DNA of 64,000 nt from Hyphomicrobiales bacterium (GTDB lineage Bacteria; Pseudomonadota; Alphaproteobacteria; Rhizobiales; Rhizobiaceae). The DNA lies in the NCBI GenBank assembly GCA_017305925.1, contig JAFKJW010000181.1:1-64000 (forward strand). The letters run 5' to 3'. The notes beneath the pieces were generated by a model, which saw nothing but the letters and a program-made list of their open reading frames with translations, had not been told where the DNA came from and did not search any database. The translations under genes and the position numbers were made by a program. Shown here in pieces: positions 1 through 7,850 of the stretch; position 1 is the first letter of the stretch; each line of letters begins with the position of its first letter.

Positions 1-921
1 GGAGTCCGACGCGTCGAGACCCTGCGCCAGATGTTTCAGCTCCGGGCAGGCGCGCGCCCACAGGCCGAACGCGCCGTCTATGTGGATCCATGCGCCGGCC
101 TTGCGCGCCAGCGGGATGAGGGCCTGGAAGTCGTCGAAGGCGCCGGTGTTGATCTGGCCGGCCTGAAGGATGGCGATGGCGGGTCCGGATATCTGCCCGG
201 CAGCGGCGGCAAAGCGCTCGGGGATCATCCGGCCGCTCGCGTCGGTCTCGATCCGGACCACCCTGTCGTGCCCGAGGCCGAGAAACTGCAAGGCGGAGAA
301 GACGGTCGTATGGGCGTCGTCGCCGATGAGAACGGCGATCGGCGGCGCGCCGAAAAGGCCCTGGGCCTCGACGTCCCATCCGGCGCGCCTGAGCACGGCG
401 CCGCGGGCGGCCGCCAGGCAGGTGAAGTTGGCCATCGTCGCGCCGGTGACGAAGCCGACAGAGCTTTGACGCGGCAGATCGAGCAGATCGGCCAGCCAGC
501 CTCCGGCCACGGCCTCCACGGCCGCCGCCGACGGCGCGGCGTGATGGTTGCCGGCGTTCTGCCCCCAGGCGGCGGTCAGCCAGTCGGCGGCGACGCCGGC
601 CGGATGCGATCCGCCGATCACCCAGCCGAAGAAGCGCGGGCCGGTCATGGCGTGCAGGCCGGGACCGGCCCGGGCGGCAAGCTCGTCGATCACTGCAATC
701 GTTTCGCTCCCCCGTTCGGGAACCGCTTCCCGAAACGCCGCGAGGGCCTGCGTGTAGCCGTGACGCGGCCGCTGGGGTCCTGCCGCTATCGTATCCCGGA
801 AGTGGATCGCGTGATCGGCGGCGCGCCGGAAGGGCCTGCGCGTCGAAGCGGCGTCCGTTCCGTTCGGCGGCGTTTCCGGCCGATCCCGGCTCGGGGCGGA
901 AAAGTCATCCTCCTCCTGCAT
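1..921 (-). CDS. PLP-dependent decarboxylase (group II), 5' part; C-terminus outside window
   Basis: The reverse strand is open from an ATG through the window edge (307 codons seen). The product looks like a group II pyridoxal-phosphate decarboxylase, the family that includes aromatic amino-acid and glutamate/aspartate decarboxylases. Seen: a GSHPAGVAADWLTAAWGQNAG-like substrate segment, the conserved SVGFVTGATMANFTCLAAAR stretch, and WIHIDGAFGLWA, whose Asp should pair with the PLP pyridine nitrogen. The sequence stops at GLDASDS, just before the place where the family has its Schiff-base lysine (HKW), so the catalytic Lys cannot be checked. The start overlaps the end of the upstream 89-residue gene, suggesting translational coupling. 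The substrate cannot be assigned. Confidence 0.85.
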   Translation of the reverse strand, partial: MQEEDDFSAPSRDRPETPPNGTDAASTRRPFRRAADHAIHFRDTIAAGPQRPRHGYTQALAAFREAVPERGSETIAVIDELAARAGPGLHAMTGPRFFGWVIGGSHPAGVAADWLTAAWGQNAGNHHAAPSAAAVEAVAGGWLADLLDLPRQSSVGFVTGATMANFTCLAAARGAVLRRAGWDVEAQGLFGAPPIAVLIGDDAHTTVFSALQFLGLGHDRVVRIETDASGRMIPERFAAAAGQISGPAIAILQAGQINTGAFDDFQALIPLARKAGAWIHIDGAFGLWARACPELKHLAQGLDASDS

Positions 922-1174
922 CCTCCGTCCCTTCCTTGTCGGCCATATTGATGGAGTTTCCCTGCGGTGCCAAGAACGGGCCCTCCGATACGGGTTCCGG
1001 GAAAAGCCTTCGCTCGAGCCGACGGATCGCCGCGACGGCCTCCTCGGCGGTTGTGAAAGCCAGGATGCCGCCGGCGCCCATGGTGGGCAGGTCGGCCATC
1101 CTGTCCCAGACCACGTAGAGGTCGGACGGGTCGAGGACATAGTCGTAGCGGCCGTGGGGCTCTGCTTCGGGCAT
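905..1174 (-). CDS. Small hypothetical protein (89 aa)
   Basis: An unrecognised soluble acidic protein. It contains YDYVLDPSDLYVVWDRMAD and a helix AEEAVAAIRRLERRLF; the C-terminus is polar and Glu/Gly-rich. A GGAGG lies 10 nt before the ATG chosen here; a TTG one codon upstream would have a 7-nt spacing and is the alternative start. Its stop overlaps the start of the downstream PLP decarboxylase by 17 bases, so the two are probably co-translated. No signal peptide or membrane segment is visible. Function unknown. Confidence 0.6.
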   Translation of the reverse strand: MPEAEPHGRYDYVLDPSDLYVVWDRMADLPTMGAGGILAFTTAEEAVAAIRRLERRLFPEPVSEGPFLAPQGNSINMADKEGTEDAGGG

Positions 1175-1240
1175 CAAGCGAAGCCCTCCAATGAGATGCG
1201 TTTGTTGCGCTGTGCCGGCAGGAGGAACATCTCAGTCGGT

Positions 1241-2002
1241 TCAGATTTTTTCGCGGGAGGCCGTGCCGGTCTCAGCCCCGCTGATTTCGAGGACGAGCTT
1301 GCGCTTCAAGGCCCTGGCGTAGTCGGCGGGCTGGTCCGGCGTGATGGCGAAGGCACCCGGACCGCCGATCACGTTGTCGTGGAAATAGGTCCAGAGATCG
1401 TCGGTAACGCCGGGCTCGGACCGCGAGAGGGAGATGGCATTGATGACGTGACCCTTGCCCAGGACCCTGTCCCGCGCCTCTGCGACGGAAAGTCCGTCAT
1501 TGTTCGTGCCGTTGGCGGAAATGTCGATGATCCTGCTGCCGGTCCGCCCCGGAAAATGATCCAGCATCAGGCTGCTGGCCTCGAGCGCATAGGAGAGCGA
1601 TGTGCTCCCGCGCCTGGCTCCGCCCATGCCCGTATCGCCATGCCCGGCGATGAAATGCGCCGCCTCCAGGGCCTCGTCGCGCCCGCATATCCTCTTCCAG
1701 GGCATGACCGTCCGGAGCGCACCGACGCTCGACCATTCGACATAGACGACGGCGATGCAGCCGGCGATGCCCCGGCGGATCGCCGCCTGCACCTCGCGCG
1801 ACCGCAGCGCCTCGGCATGGCCGTAGCGCTGCTGGTCCGCCTGTTCAGGGCCGATCGACGAGGAGGTGTCGACCGCCAGCACGATGGCCGCATCGACTTG
1901 CCATATGTCGTCGGCCCTTGCGAGAGATGGGAAGAGGAGAAAAAGAGCCAGGAGCATCGCTCCGGGAAACAGCGCGGGTCCCCTGCGGAATCGGGTCAGC
2001 AT
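1241..2002 (-). CDS. DUF1194 family exported VWA-like protein
   Basis: A 253-residue protein of the DUF1194 family, which has a von Willebrand factor A-like fold. The N-terminus is a Sec signal peptide (basic LTRFRRG, then a Leu-rich core ending SLARADD). The MIDAS-type motif AVDTSSSIG follows at about residues 40-48, with the later family segments YVEWSS, RGSTSLSYAL and IIDISANGTNNDG. I chose the ATG preceded by GGAGGAG; an in-frame ATG 27 bases upstream overlaps the stop of the lysE-like gene but lacks that ribosome site. DUF1194 proteins are presumed periplasmic, of unknown role. Confidence 0.88.
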   Translation of the reverse strand: MLTRFRRGPALFPGAMLLALFLLFPSLARADDIWQVDAAIVLAVDTSSSIGPEQADQQRYGHAEALRSREVQAAIRRGIAGCIAVVYVEWSSVGALRTVMPWKRICGRDEALEAAHFIAGHGDTGMGGARRGSTSLSYALEASSLMLDHFPGRTGSRIIDISANGTNNDGLSVAEARDRVLGKGHVINAISLSRSEPGVTDDLWTYFHDNVIGGPGAFAITPDQPADYARALKRKLVLEISGAETGTASREKI

Positions 2003-2025
2003 GACGGTCTCCTCCATGCCGGTGT

Positions 2026-2655
2026 TCATTGGGTGACGAGCCTTGCCGCCATCGCCGCCGCGAGGCCGGCGAGGACGAGGCCCGAGATGAGGTCGAAGAT
2101 GCGCAGATTTGTCCTGTTGCGGAGCACGAGTGCCATGACGCGGCCGCCCAGCGCATAGCCGTAACAATACAGCGCCGACATCAGGACCAGGGCCAGGATG
2201 AACTGGAGCCTGTCGCCGCCCGAGACGAAAGACTGGCCGAGTGCTGCGGGCACGAGCAACAGCTCGATATAGGTCAGCGGGTTCATCCACACGACGCCGA
2301 TGACGCGGGCGATGCAGGGCCTTGCGCGGTCCTGCCCGTCGGAACGCTCCTCCGGGCAGCCTGCGGCGGAGGCGGCGCGGAAGGATTGCAGCGCGAACCA
2401 TGCAAGCGCGGCGAGGCCGAGCCATGAAAGAGCCGTCTGAAAGGCGGGATCAAGCCGGGCGATGGAGCCGCCCAGCAGCCAGGAGGCGGCGATCAGGGCG
2501 ACATAGGTGCCCCATGTCAGGCTCGCCACGAACAGGGCGCGCCCGCGCAGCAGGCCTTCGCGGATGATCAACAGGTTGTTCGGGCCGATCGAGGCCATCG
2601 AAGCCAGGCCCAATGCCAGCCCCACCTGGAAACCGCTCGCGTCGCCGAGGTTCAT
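2026..2655 (-). CDS. LysE family amino-acid/metabolite exporter
   Basis: A 209-residue inner-membrane protein of the LysE/RhtB superfamily. It has the N-terminal family pattern FQVGLALGLASMASIGPNN, a central loop with charged residues (PEERSDGQDRARP) and about six hydrophobic helices. Proteins of this kind export amino acids or related small molecules; the substrate cannot be read from sequence. GGGGAGGAG precedes the ATG. Its start overlaps the stop of the EamA gene by 4 bases, so the two exporters are one transcription unit. Confidence 0.9.
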   Translation of the reverse strand: MNLGDASGFQVGLALGLASMASIGPNNLLIIREGLLRGRALFVASLTWGTYVALIAASWLLGGSIARLDPAFQTALSWLGLAALAWFALQSFRAASAAGCPEERSDGQDRARPCIARVIGVVWMNPLTYIELLLVPAALGQSFVSGGDRLQFILALVLMSALYCYGYALGGRVMALVLRNRTNLRIFDLISGLVLAGLAAAMAARLVTQ

Positions 2656-3551
2656 GGCCACTCCTCCCCAGAACGGAGCTTCATCGCGCGGGGCCGAGCC
2701 GACTCCGCGAACCGGATGAGAAAGAGAATGGCGCCGAGGATGATCGCCGCGCCGAGCGCGCCGGTGGGAGAAACGCGTTCGCCGAGGAACAGCGCCGCGC
2801 CCAGCCCGCCGAAGGCGCCTTCTGCGCTGACGATGACGGCGGCGTGGCTTGCCGGCGTGAAGCGCTGCGCGGCCGTCTGGAAGCCGAAGGCGAGCGCGGT
2901 GGAAAAGACCCCGAGCACGATGAGTTCCCGTCCAGCTTCCGCCACCGAGTCTGGCGACAAGTTGCCGTAGGCGAGACCGAAAGGCAGGGCCAATGCCGCG
3001 GCCCCGAGAAACTGTGCGGCCGCTACGGTGAACGGGCGGCCATGGGCCTGCATGTGGCGGCCGAGCTCGACCATCCAGAGCGCGTAGCAGACGGCCGACA
3101 GGAGAGCTGTCAGGTCGCCGCGGCCGACACTGCTGAGACCGCCGCACAGCAGCAGCGCGCCGGCCATGGTCGCGGCGGCCGCGAACCAGACGGTCCGCGT
3201 CGGCTGCTCGCCCATCAGCAGCCATGCCGCCAGCGGCGTCATCACGGTGGCGGTGTTCACGAGGAAGCTGGCGTTGGTGACGGAAGCCGAGAAGTAGGAC
3301 ATCTGCTGAATCATGAGCGCGACCGCGAACGAGGCCACCACCCGGGCAAGGCTGATCCAGTACCCGCGCTCCGTGCGTATCCCGCGCTCTCTGGCCACCA
3401 GCGGCAGGATCAGAAGCCCGCCGATCAGGCAGCGCATCGCGACGGCGCTCGACGGGTCCAGATGGTCGAGCACGGTCTTCTGCGCGACGTTGCCGAAGCC
3501 CCACATGGCGGCGGCGACCAGCAGAAGGAAATTCGCCTGCATCCTCGACAT
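2652..3551 (-). CDS. EamA/DMT family transporter
   Basis: A 299-residue drug/metabolite transporter with two EamA halves and about ten hydrophobic helices. It begins QANFLLLVAAAMWGFGNVAQ, with the typical W-G near the end of TM1. The second half contains TALLSAVCYALWMVELGR and ends in a basic tail. The start MSRM is chosen because GAGGAAGAAGCGG lies just upstream. DMT proteins usually export metabolites in exchange for protons; no substrate can be given. It is the first gene of the LysE/DUF1194 minus-strand run. Confidence 0.9.
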   Translation of the reverse strand: MSRMQANFLLLVAAAMWGFGNVAQKTVLDHLDPSSAVAMRCLIGGLLILPLVARERGIRTERGYWISLARVVASFAVALMIQQMSYFSASVTNASFLVNTATVMTPLAAWLLMGEQPTRTVWFAAAATMAGALLLCGGLSSVGRGDLTALLSAVCYALWMVELGRHMQAHGRPFTVAAAQFLGAAALALPFGLAYGNLSPDSVAEAGRELIVLGVFSTALAFGFQTAAQRFTPASHAAVIVSAEGAFGGLGAALFLGERVSPTGALGAAIILGAILFLIRFAESARPRAMKLRSGEEWP

Positions 3552-3687
3552 CCGCTTCTTCCTCTGCTCGCCCGGACCCGACACCGGACGTATCAACCAC
3601 GGGAATCGAACCTCGCCCGTCCATGGCGGCTCGCCACGACGAGCCGCGCGAACGATTTCAAATCCGGCGTGAGACCATCGTGAATCA

Positions 3688-3885
3688 GTCCTCAGGCGTT
3701 CCCGGCACGGCGTCATTCCGGGCAACTGCACGGCACGGCAGGACTGCCGAGCCTTCCGAAAGACTGTCCGGACTCCGCTCGGCCGTCATGAAGAGACGCT
3801 GAAAGAACTCTGAAATTGCGACGGCGCCGCCTGAGGATAGTCATCAGGCTTTCCCGGCGTGATGTCATCCCAGGCAGCTGTGCCG
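3688..3885. repeat. Imperfect direct repeat, two copies about 150 bp apart
   Basis: Two copies of a 42-48 base unit are visible: one at 3688-3734 and one at 3838-3885. Both read GTC[C/A]TCAGGC[G/T]TTCCCGGC, then GTCAT[T/C]CC[G/A]GGCA[A/G]CTG; roughly three quarters of the bases match. They lie outside convincing genes. They may be a decayed intergenic element or a duplicated stretch; I do not recognise the family. Confidence 0.45.
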
Positions 3886-4130
3886 GACGATAGGCGGCGG
3901 GGTCTGCTCTCGTCGTCATCCATTTGGGTGACGGATACCTGTCCGGCGCGCCGGCAGGGTCCGCCGGGCATCCGGCGGGACGAGGCGCGGAAGGGTTCCA
4001 CATAGGCCAGGGCATAGGCCTGCTGTAAGGTCTCCATCATTCCGACAGAGGGAACTCCGCGCTTGAAAACCGGCAATGCCGAGAACCAAAGGGCGGATGT
4101 TCGGTGCCACATGGAAATCAGGCCTGTCAT
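3786..4130 (-). CDS. Doubtful small ORF (114 aa)
   Basis: A reading frame beginning MTGLISMWHRTSALWF. Its one supporting feature is a very good ribosome site, AAGGAGG, six bases before the ATG. The C-terminal half (rich in Arg, Pro and Ser) looks like translated non-coding DNA and runs through the second copy of the direct repeat. It may be a decayed gene whose 5' end is still intact. No family recognised. Confidence 0.25.
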   Translation of the reverse strand: MTGLISMWHRTSALWFSALPVFKRGVPSVGMMETLQQAYALAYVEPFRASSRRMPGGPCRRAGQVSVTQMDDDESRPRRLSSGTAAWDDITPGKPDDYPQAAPSQFQSSFSVSS

Positions 4131-4402
4131 GGCCAGCCTCCTTCACCACGGAGGGCGCCGACTTCGCGCCCGAAATGCCCGGCCGGCCCATGAAGGCTGG
4201 CGAACCTTCGCGAAGAAAGCCACGCGCTTTCATGATGCGCTCGGGCTCATGAATTGGCGTTTGCAGCCTCGTCTCGGGTTCCCACCGGCATCATCTTTCT
4301 CATGTCGGCCAAGCAGGAGACTATGCGGGGCGCACAATGTGAATAAGAGGCGGATTGCATAGAAACGGGGCAAATGTGACAGTGCCTCCAAGGAGGACGA
4401 CG

Positions 4403-5482
4403 ATGTCAGATCCGGTCAAACCTTCCATAGCGCTCTTTGCGGTGCCCGAAACCTCGCCATCCGTGCTCTATGGGCTTTACGACGTGCTCTTGTCGGTGGG
4501 GGCGGTCTATTCCGATATGACCACAGGCGAGCCCGAGGAAAGTCTCCTCGACGTCAAGATCGTCGCCGGCGATGACACGTCTTTCCGCTGCTTCGGAAAT
4601 GTGCTGGTCGAGCCGCACGCCGGTATCGATGCCGTCGAGAAGGCCGACGTCGTCTTCGTCTGCGACATGTACAACCCGATTCACATGCCGCCGCACGGAC
4701 GATATCGGCGCGAGATCGACTGGCTGAAGCGGATGCACGCCGCCGGCTCCACACTTGCATCCGTCTGTTCTGGCTCGTTGCTTTTGGCTGAGACAGGCTT
4801 GCTCGACGGGGTCGAATGCACCAGCCATTGGGCATATCGCAACCTGTTCCGCGAGCACTACCCCAAAATCAGATTTCGCGAGGACTCGATCCTGTGCGTT
4901 GCCGGCGAAAATGCCAGGATCGTAACCGCGGGCGGTGTCACCGCCTGGCAGGATTTGGCCCTTTACGTCATTGCCCGGCTATGCGGGGTCCAACAAGCGA
5001 TCAGGACCGCGAAGATCCATCTGCTGTCAAGCCATACGGATGGGCAATTGCCGTTCGCAGCCATGACAAGGCGCCCCCGGAAAGACGACGCCGTCATCAA
5101 CGAATGCCAGGCCTGGATCGCGCAGAATTACGCATGCGCCAACCCGGTCGCGGCGATGACCGAACGCTCAGGCCTCAAGCCTCGCACCTTCGCTCGGCGC
5201 TTTCGGGCGGCAACGGGGCACCTGCCGATGGACTACGTGCATGCGCTGCGCATCGAAGAGGCCAAACAGCTCATCGAGACGGAAACCACCGGCATCGACG
5301 ATGTCGGCCTCAGCGTCGGCTACGACGATCCGACCTTTTTTCGCCGGTTGTTCAAGCGCAAGGCGGGCCTGACGCCTGCTGCATACCGGAGGAAGTTCAC
5401 TGGCATTCCGAGAGCGGGAAAGCAGTTCGCTGCTCCATCGGTTGAGAGCCATGGGCCTCGTCCTGCGCCGGAAGCGGCCTGA
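4403..5482 (+). CDS. GlxA-type AraC family transcriptional regulator (GATase1-like domain)
   Basis: A 359-residue regulator. Residues 10-185 form a DJ-1/PfpI (class I glutamine amidotransferase-like) domain with the nucleophile-elbow motif SVCSGSLLLAETGLL. Residues about 215-330 form an AraC double helix-turn-helix ending DDPTFFRRLFKRKAGLTPAAYRR. AAGGAGG sits eight bases before the ATG. It lies just upstream of, and in the same direction as, the formate dehydrogenase operon, but with a 325-base gap, so control of fds genes is only a possibility. The amidotransferase-like domain in this family usually acts as a ligand sensor. Confidence 0.9.
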   Translation: MSDPVKPSIALFAVPETSPSVLYGLYDVLLSVGAVYSDMTTGEPEESLLDVKIVAGDDTSFRCFGNVLVEPHAGIDAVEKADVVFVCDMYNPIHMPPHGRYRREIDWLKRMHAAGSTLASVCSGSLLLAETGLLDGVECTSHWAYRNLFREHYPKIRFREDSILCVAGENARIVTAGGVTAWQDLALYVIARLCGVQQAIRTAKIHLLSSHTDGQLPFAAMTRRPRKDDAVINECQAWIAQNYACANPVAAMTERSGLKPRTFARRFRAATGHLPMDYVHALRIEEAKQLIETETTGIDDVGLSVGYDDPTFFRRLFKRKAGLTPAAYRRKFTGIPRAGKQFAAPSVESHGPRPAPEAA

Positions 5483-5807
5483 AGCGGTCTCCCGCAGCAC
5501 GAGATGCAGCGTCCGCGATCCTTGCGGCCGGCCTTACTTGCGACAATAGCGGGTCTTATTTGCTTCCCCATGAAGCAGTTGGCGGAGGCAAGCTTGCCGC
5601 TTTCCTTGCCTCCGTTCCGGCGCTGCTGGACGAGGCGATGGCGCTGGCAGACGATTTCCCGGGGGGTCGACGCGATACCTCTGTTTCAGGAGCGGAATGA
5701 CAGGGTTTTCTATCGGGTCACGGTGCCGTATTGTCGATCCCGGTGGTTTCTTCCGCTTCTGAAAGGGCTTAGCGTCAGGAATGACGCTCATTCAGGGAGG
5801 GCGCGGC
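5483..5807 (+). other. Intergenic region with a possible gene remnant
   Basis: 325 bases between the AraC-type gene and fdsG. One forward frame stays open to a TGA at about 5698 and reads like protein (for example GGGKLAAFLASVPALLDEAM near 5581-5640), but has no plausible start codon or ribosome site, so it may be a gene remnant. The fds promoter must lie here; none is obvious. Confidence 0.3.
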
Positions 5808-6287
5808 ATGGCGATGCAGCCCGCAGGTACCGATATAGAACGGCGCACGGCCAGCGTGATCGCCGACATGAAAGGGCTGGAAGGCCCCCTCCTGCCGATC
5901 CTCCACCAGTTGCAGGACGAATTCGGCTACGTGCCGGCGCAGTCCCTGCCGGTGATCGCCGAGGCGCTGAGAATGTCGAGGGCCGAAGTGCACGGCGTCG
6001 TGACTTTCTACCACGACTACCGCAGGCAGCCGGCGGGCCGCCATGTCCTGAAGCTCTGCCAGGCGGAGGCCTGCCAGTCCATGGGCTCCGACAGGATCGC
6101 GGAAAAGGTGAAGCAGGCGCTCGGCATCGGCTTCCACGAAACGGCGAGGGACGGATCGGTGACGCTGGAGCCGGTCTATTGCCTCGGCCTGTGCGCCTGC
6201 TCGCCCTCGGCCATGCTGGACGGCGAGGTCATCGGCCGCGTCGACGACGAGACGATCGAGGAGATCGTCGAGGCGGTGCGGACATGA
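5808..6287 (+). CDS. fdsG: NAD-dependent formate dehydrogenase gamma subunit
   Basis: A 159-residue NuoE-like thioredoxin-fold subunit carrying one [2Fe-2S] cluster. The four expected cysteines are present as CQAEAC (Cys-x4-Cys) and CLGLC. In the soluble FdsABG complex it passes electrons from the molybdenum subunit to the NAD+-reducing FdsB. The chosen ATG follows AGGGAGG; an ATG nine codons upstream is the alternative. It overlaps fdsB by 4 bases and heads the operon fdsGBA-fdhD-fdsD, the typical order for the oxygen-tolerant cytosolic enzyme. Confidence 0.95.
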   Translation: MAMQPAGTDIERRTASVIADMKGLEGPLLPILHQLQDEFGYVPAQSLPVIAEALRMSRAEVHGVVTFYHDYRRQPAGRHVLKLCQAEACQSMGSDRIAEKVKQALGIGFHETARDGSVTLEPVYCLGLCACSPSAMLDGEVIGRVDDETIEEIVEAVRT

Positions 6288-7840
6288 CCGTCACGATCTA
6301 CGTTCCGGGCGATTCCGGCGCGCTGGCGCTGGGCGCGGAGAAGGTCGCGAAGGCGATCGAGGCGGAGATTTCCGCGCGCGGGCTCGATGCGAGGATCGTC
6401 CGCAACGGATCGCGCGGCATGTTCTGGCTGGAGCCGATGGTCGAGGTTTCGACCGCCGAAGGCCGCGTTGCCTACGGTCCGGTCAAGGCAAGGGACGTGC
6501 CGGGCCTGCTCGATGCCGGCCTCCTGTCGGGCGGCGCCCACCGGCTGGCGCTCGGCGACCCGGAAAAGATTCCCTTCCTGGCTCGCCAGACGCGGCTCAC
6601 CTTCGCCCGCGTCGGCATCACCGATCCGCTGTCGCTCGAGGACTATCGCGCCCATGACGGCCTGCGCGGCCTCGAGAAGGCGGTCGCCATGGCGCCGGCT
6701 GACATCGTCAGACAGGTGACGGACAGCGGCCTGCGCGGACGCGGCGGCGCCGGCTTCCCGACCGGCATCAAATGGAACACGGTGCTCAACGCCGTGTCGG
6801 ACCGCAAATACATCGTCTGCAACGCCGACGAAGGCGACAGCGCGACCTTCGCCGACCGGATGATCATGGAGGGCGACCCCTTCGTGCTGATCGAGGGCAT
6901 GGCGATCGCCGGGATCGCGACCGGCGCGACGAAGGGGTTCATCTATATCCGCTCGGAGTACCCCCATGCGGTCGCCAGCATGCGCAGGGCCGTCGAGATC
7001 GCGCGCCGCGCCGGCATTCTGGGCGTCAGCGTTCTGGGATCGGCGTACGCCTTCGACATGGAGGTCAGGGTCGGCGCCGGCGCCTATGTCTGCGGCGAGG
7101 AGACCTCGCTGCTCAACAGCCTGGAAGGCAAGCGCGGCGTGGTGCGCGCCAAGCCGCCGCTGCCGGCCATCCAAGGGCTTTTCGGCAAGCCGACCGTCAT
7201 CAACAACGTGATCAGCCTGGCCTCCGTGCCGATCATCATGGACAGGGGCTCCGACTTCTACAAGGATTTCGGCATGGGCCGCTCGCGCGGCACGATCCCG
7301 ATCCAGATCGCCGGCAACGTCAAGCATGGCGGGCTCTACGAGACCGCCTTCGGGCTGACGCTGGGCGAAATCGTCGACGGCATCGGCGGCGGCACCGCTA
7401 GCGGCAGGCCCGTGAAGGCTGTGCAGGTGGGCGGGCCGCTCGGCGCCTATTTCCCGCGCTCGCTCTTCGATACGCCCTTCGACTACGAGGAGTTCGCGAA
7501 ACGCGACGGGCTGATCGGCCATGCCGGCCTCACGGTCTTCGACGACACGGCCGACATGCTGAAGATGGCGCGTTTCGCCATGGAATTCTGCGCCATCGAA
7601 AGCTGCGGCAAGTGCACGCCCTGCCGCATCGGCTCGACGCGCGGGGTCGAGGTGATCGACAGGATCGCCTCCGGCATGGAGCCGGAAAAGAACCGCGCGC
7701 TGGTCACGGATCTTTGCAACACGATGAAGTTCGGATCGCTTTGCGCGCTGGGCGGTTTCACCCCATATCCGGTGATGAGCGCGCTGACGCATTTCCCCGA
7801 GGATTTCAAGCCGGCGCCCGTGCGCGAGGCTGCGGAGTAG
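6284..7840 (+). CDS. fdsB: NAD-dependent formate dehydrogenase beta subunit (FMN/NAD+)
   Basis: A 518-residue NuoF-like diaphorase subunit. Visible motifs are GRGGAGFPTGIKW (FMN/NAD site), GAGAYVCGEETSLLNSLEGK, and the [4Fe-4S] motif ESCGKCTPCRIG near residue 440. The length matches FdsB of Cupriavidus and Rhodobacter. It takes electrons from FdsA/FdsG and reduces NAD+ with formate. It starts within the stop of fdsG and ends ten bases before fdsA. Confidence 0.95.
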   Translation: MTVTIYVPGDSGALALGAEKVAKAIEAEISARGLDARIVRNGSRGMFWLEPMVEVSTAEGRVAYGPVKARDVPGLLDAGLLSGGAHRLALGDPEKIPFLARQTRLTFARVGITDPLSLEDYRAHDGLRGLEKAVAMAPADIVRQVTDSGLRGRGGAGFPTGIKWNTVLNAVSDRKYIVCNADEGDSATFADRMIMEGDPFVLIEGMAIAGIATGATKGFIYIRSEYPHAVASMRRAVEIARRAGILGVSVLGSAYAFDMEVRVGAGAYVCGEETSLLNSLEGKRGVVRAKPPLPAIQGLFGKPTVINNVISLASVPIIMDRGSDFYKDFGMGRSRGTIPIQIAGNVKHGGLYETAFGLTLGEIVDGIGGGTASGRPVKAVQVGGPLGAYFPRSLFDTPFDYEEFAKRDGLIGHAGLTVFDDTADMLKMARFAMEFCAIESCGKCTPCRIGSTRGVEVIDRIASGMEPEKNRALVTDLCNTMKFGSLCALGGFTPYPVMSALTHFPEDFKPAPVREAAE

Positions 7841-7850
7841 GAGCGGACAG

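Larger units (their letters stand above)
3552..4402. other. Gene-poor intergenic stretch
   Basis: About 850 bases between the EamA gene and the divergent AraC-type gene. I can support only an imperfect direct repeat and one weak small reading frame, listed separately. The last 100 bases must hold the promoter of the AraC-type regulator, but no clear -35/-10 pair stands out. Confidence 0.5.

Noticed and set aside
4063..4362. Forward small ORF in the gene-poor stretch
   Set aside because: Composition looks non-coding and it lacks a good ribosome site.
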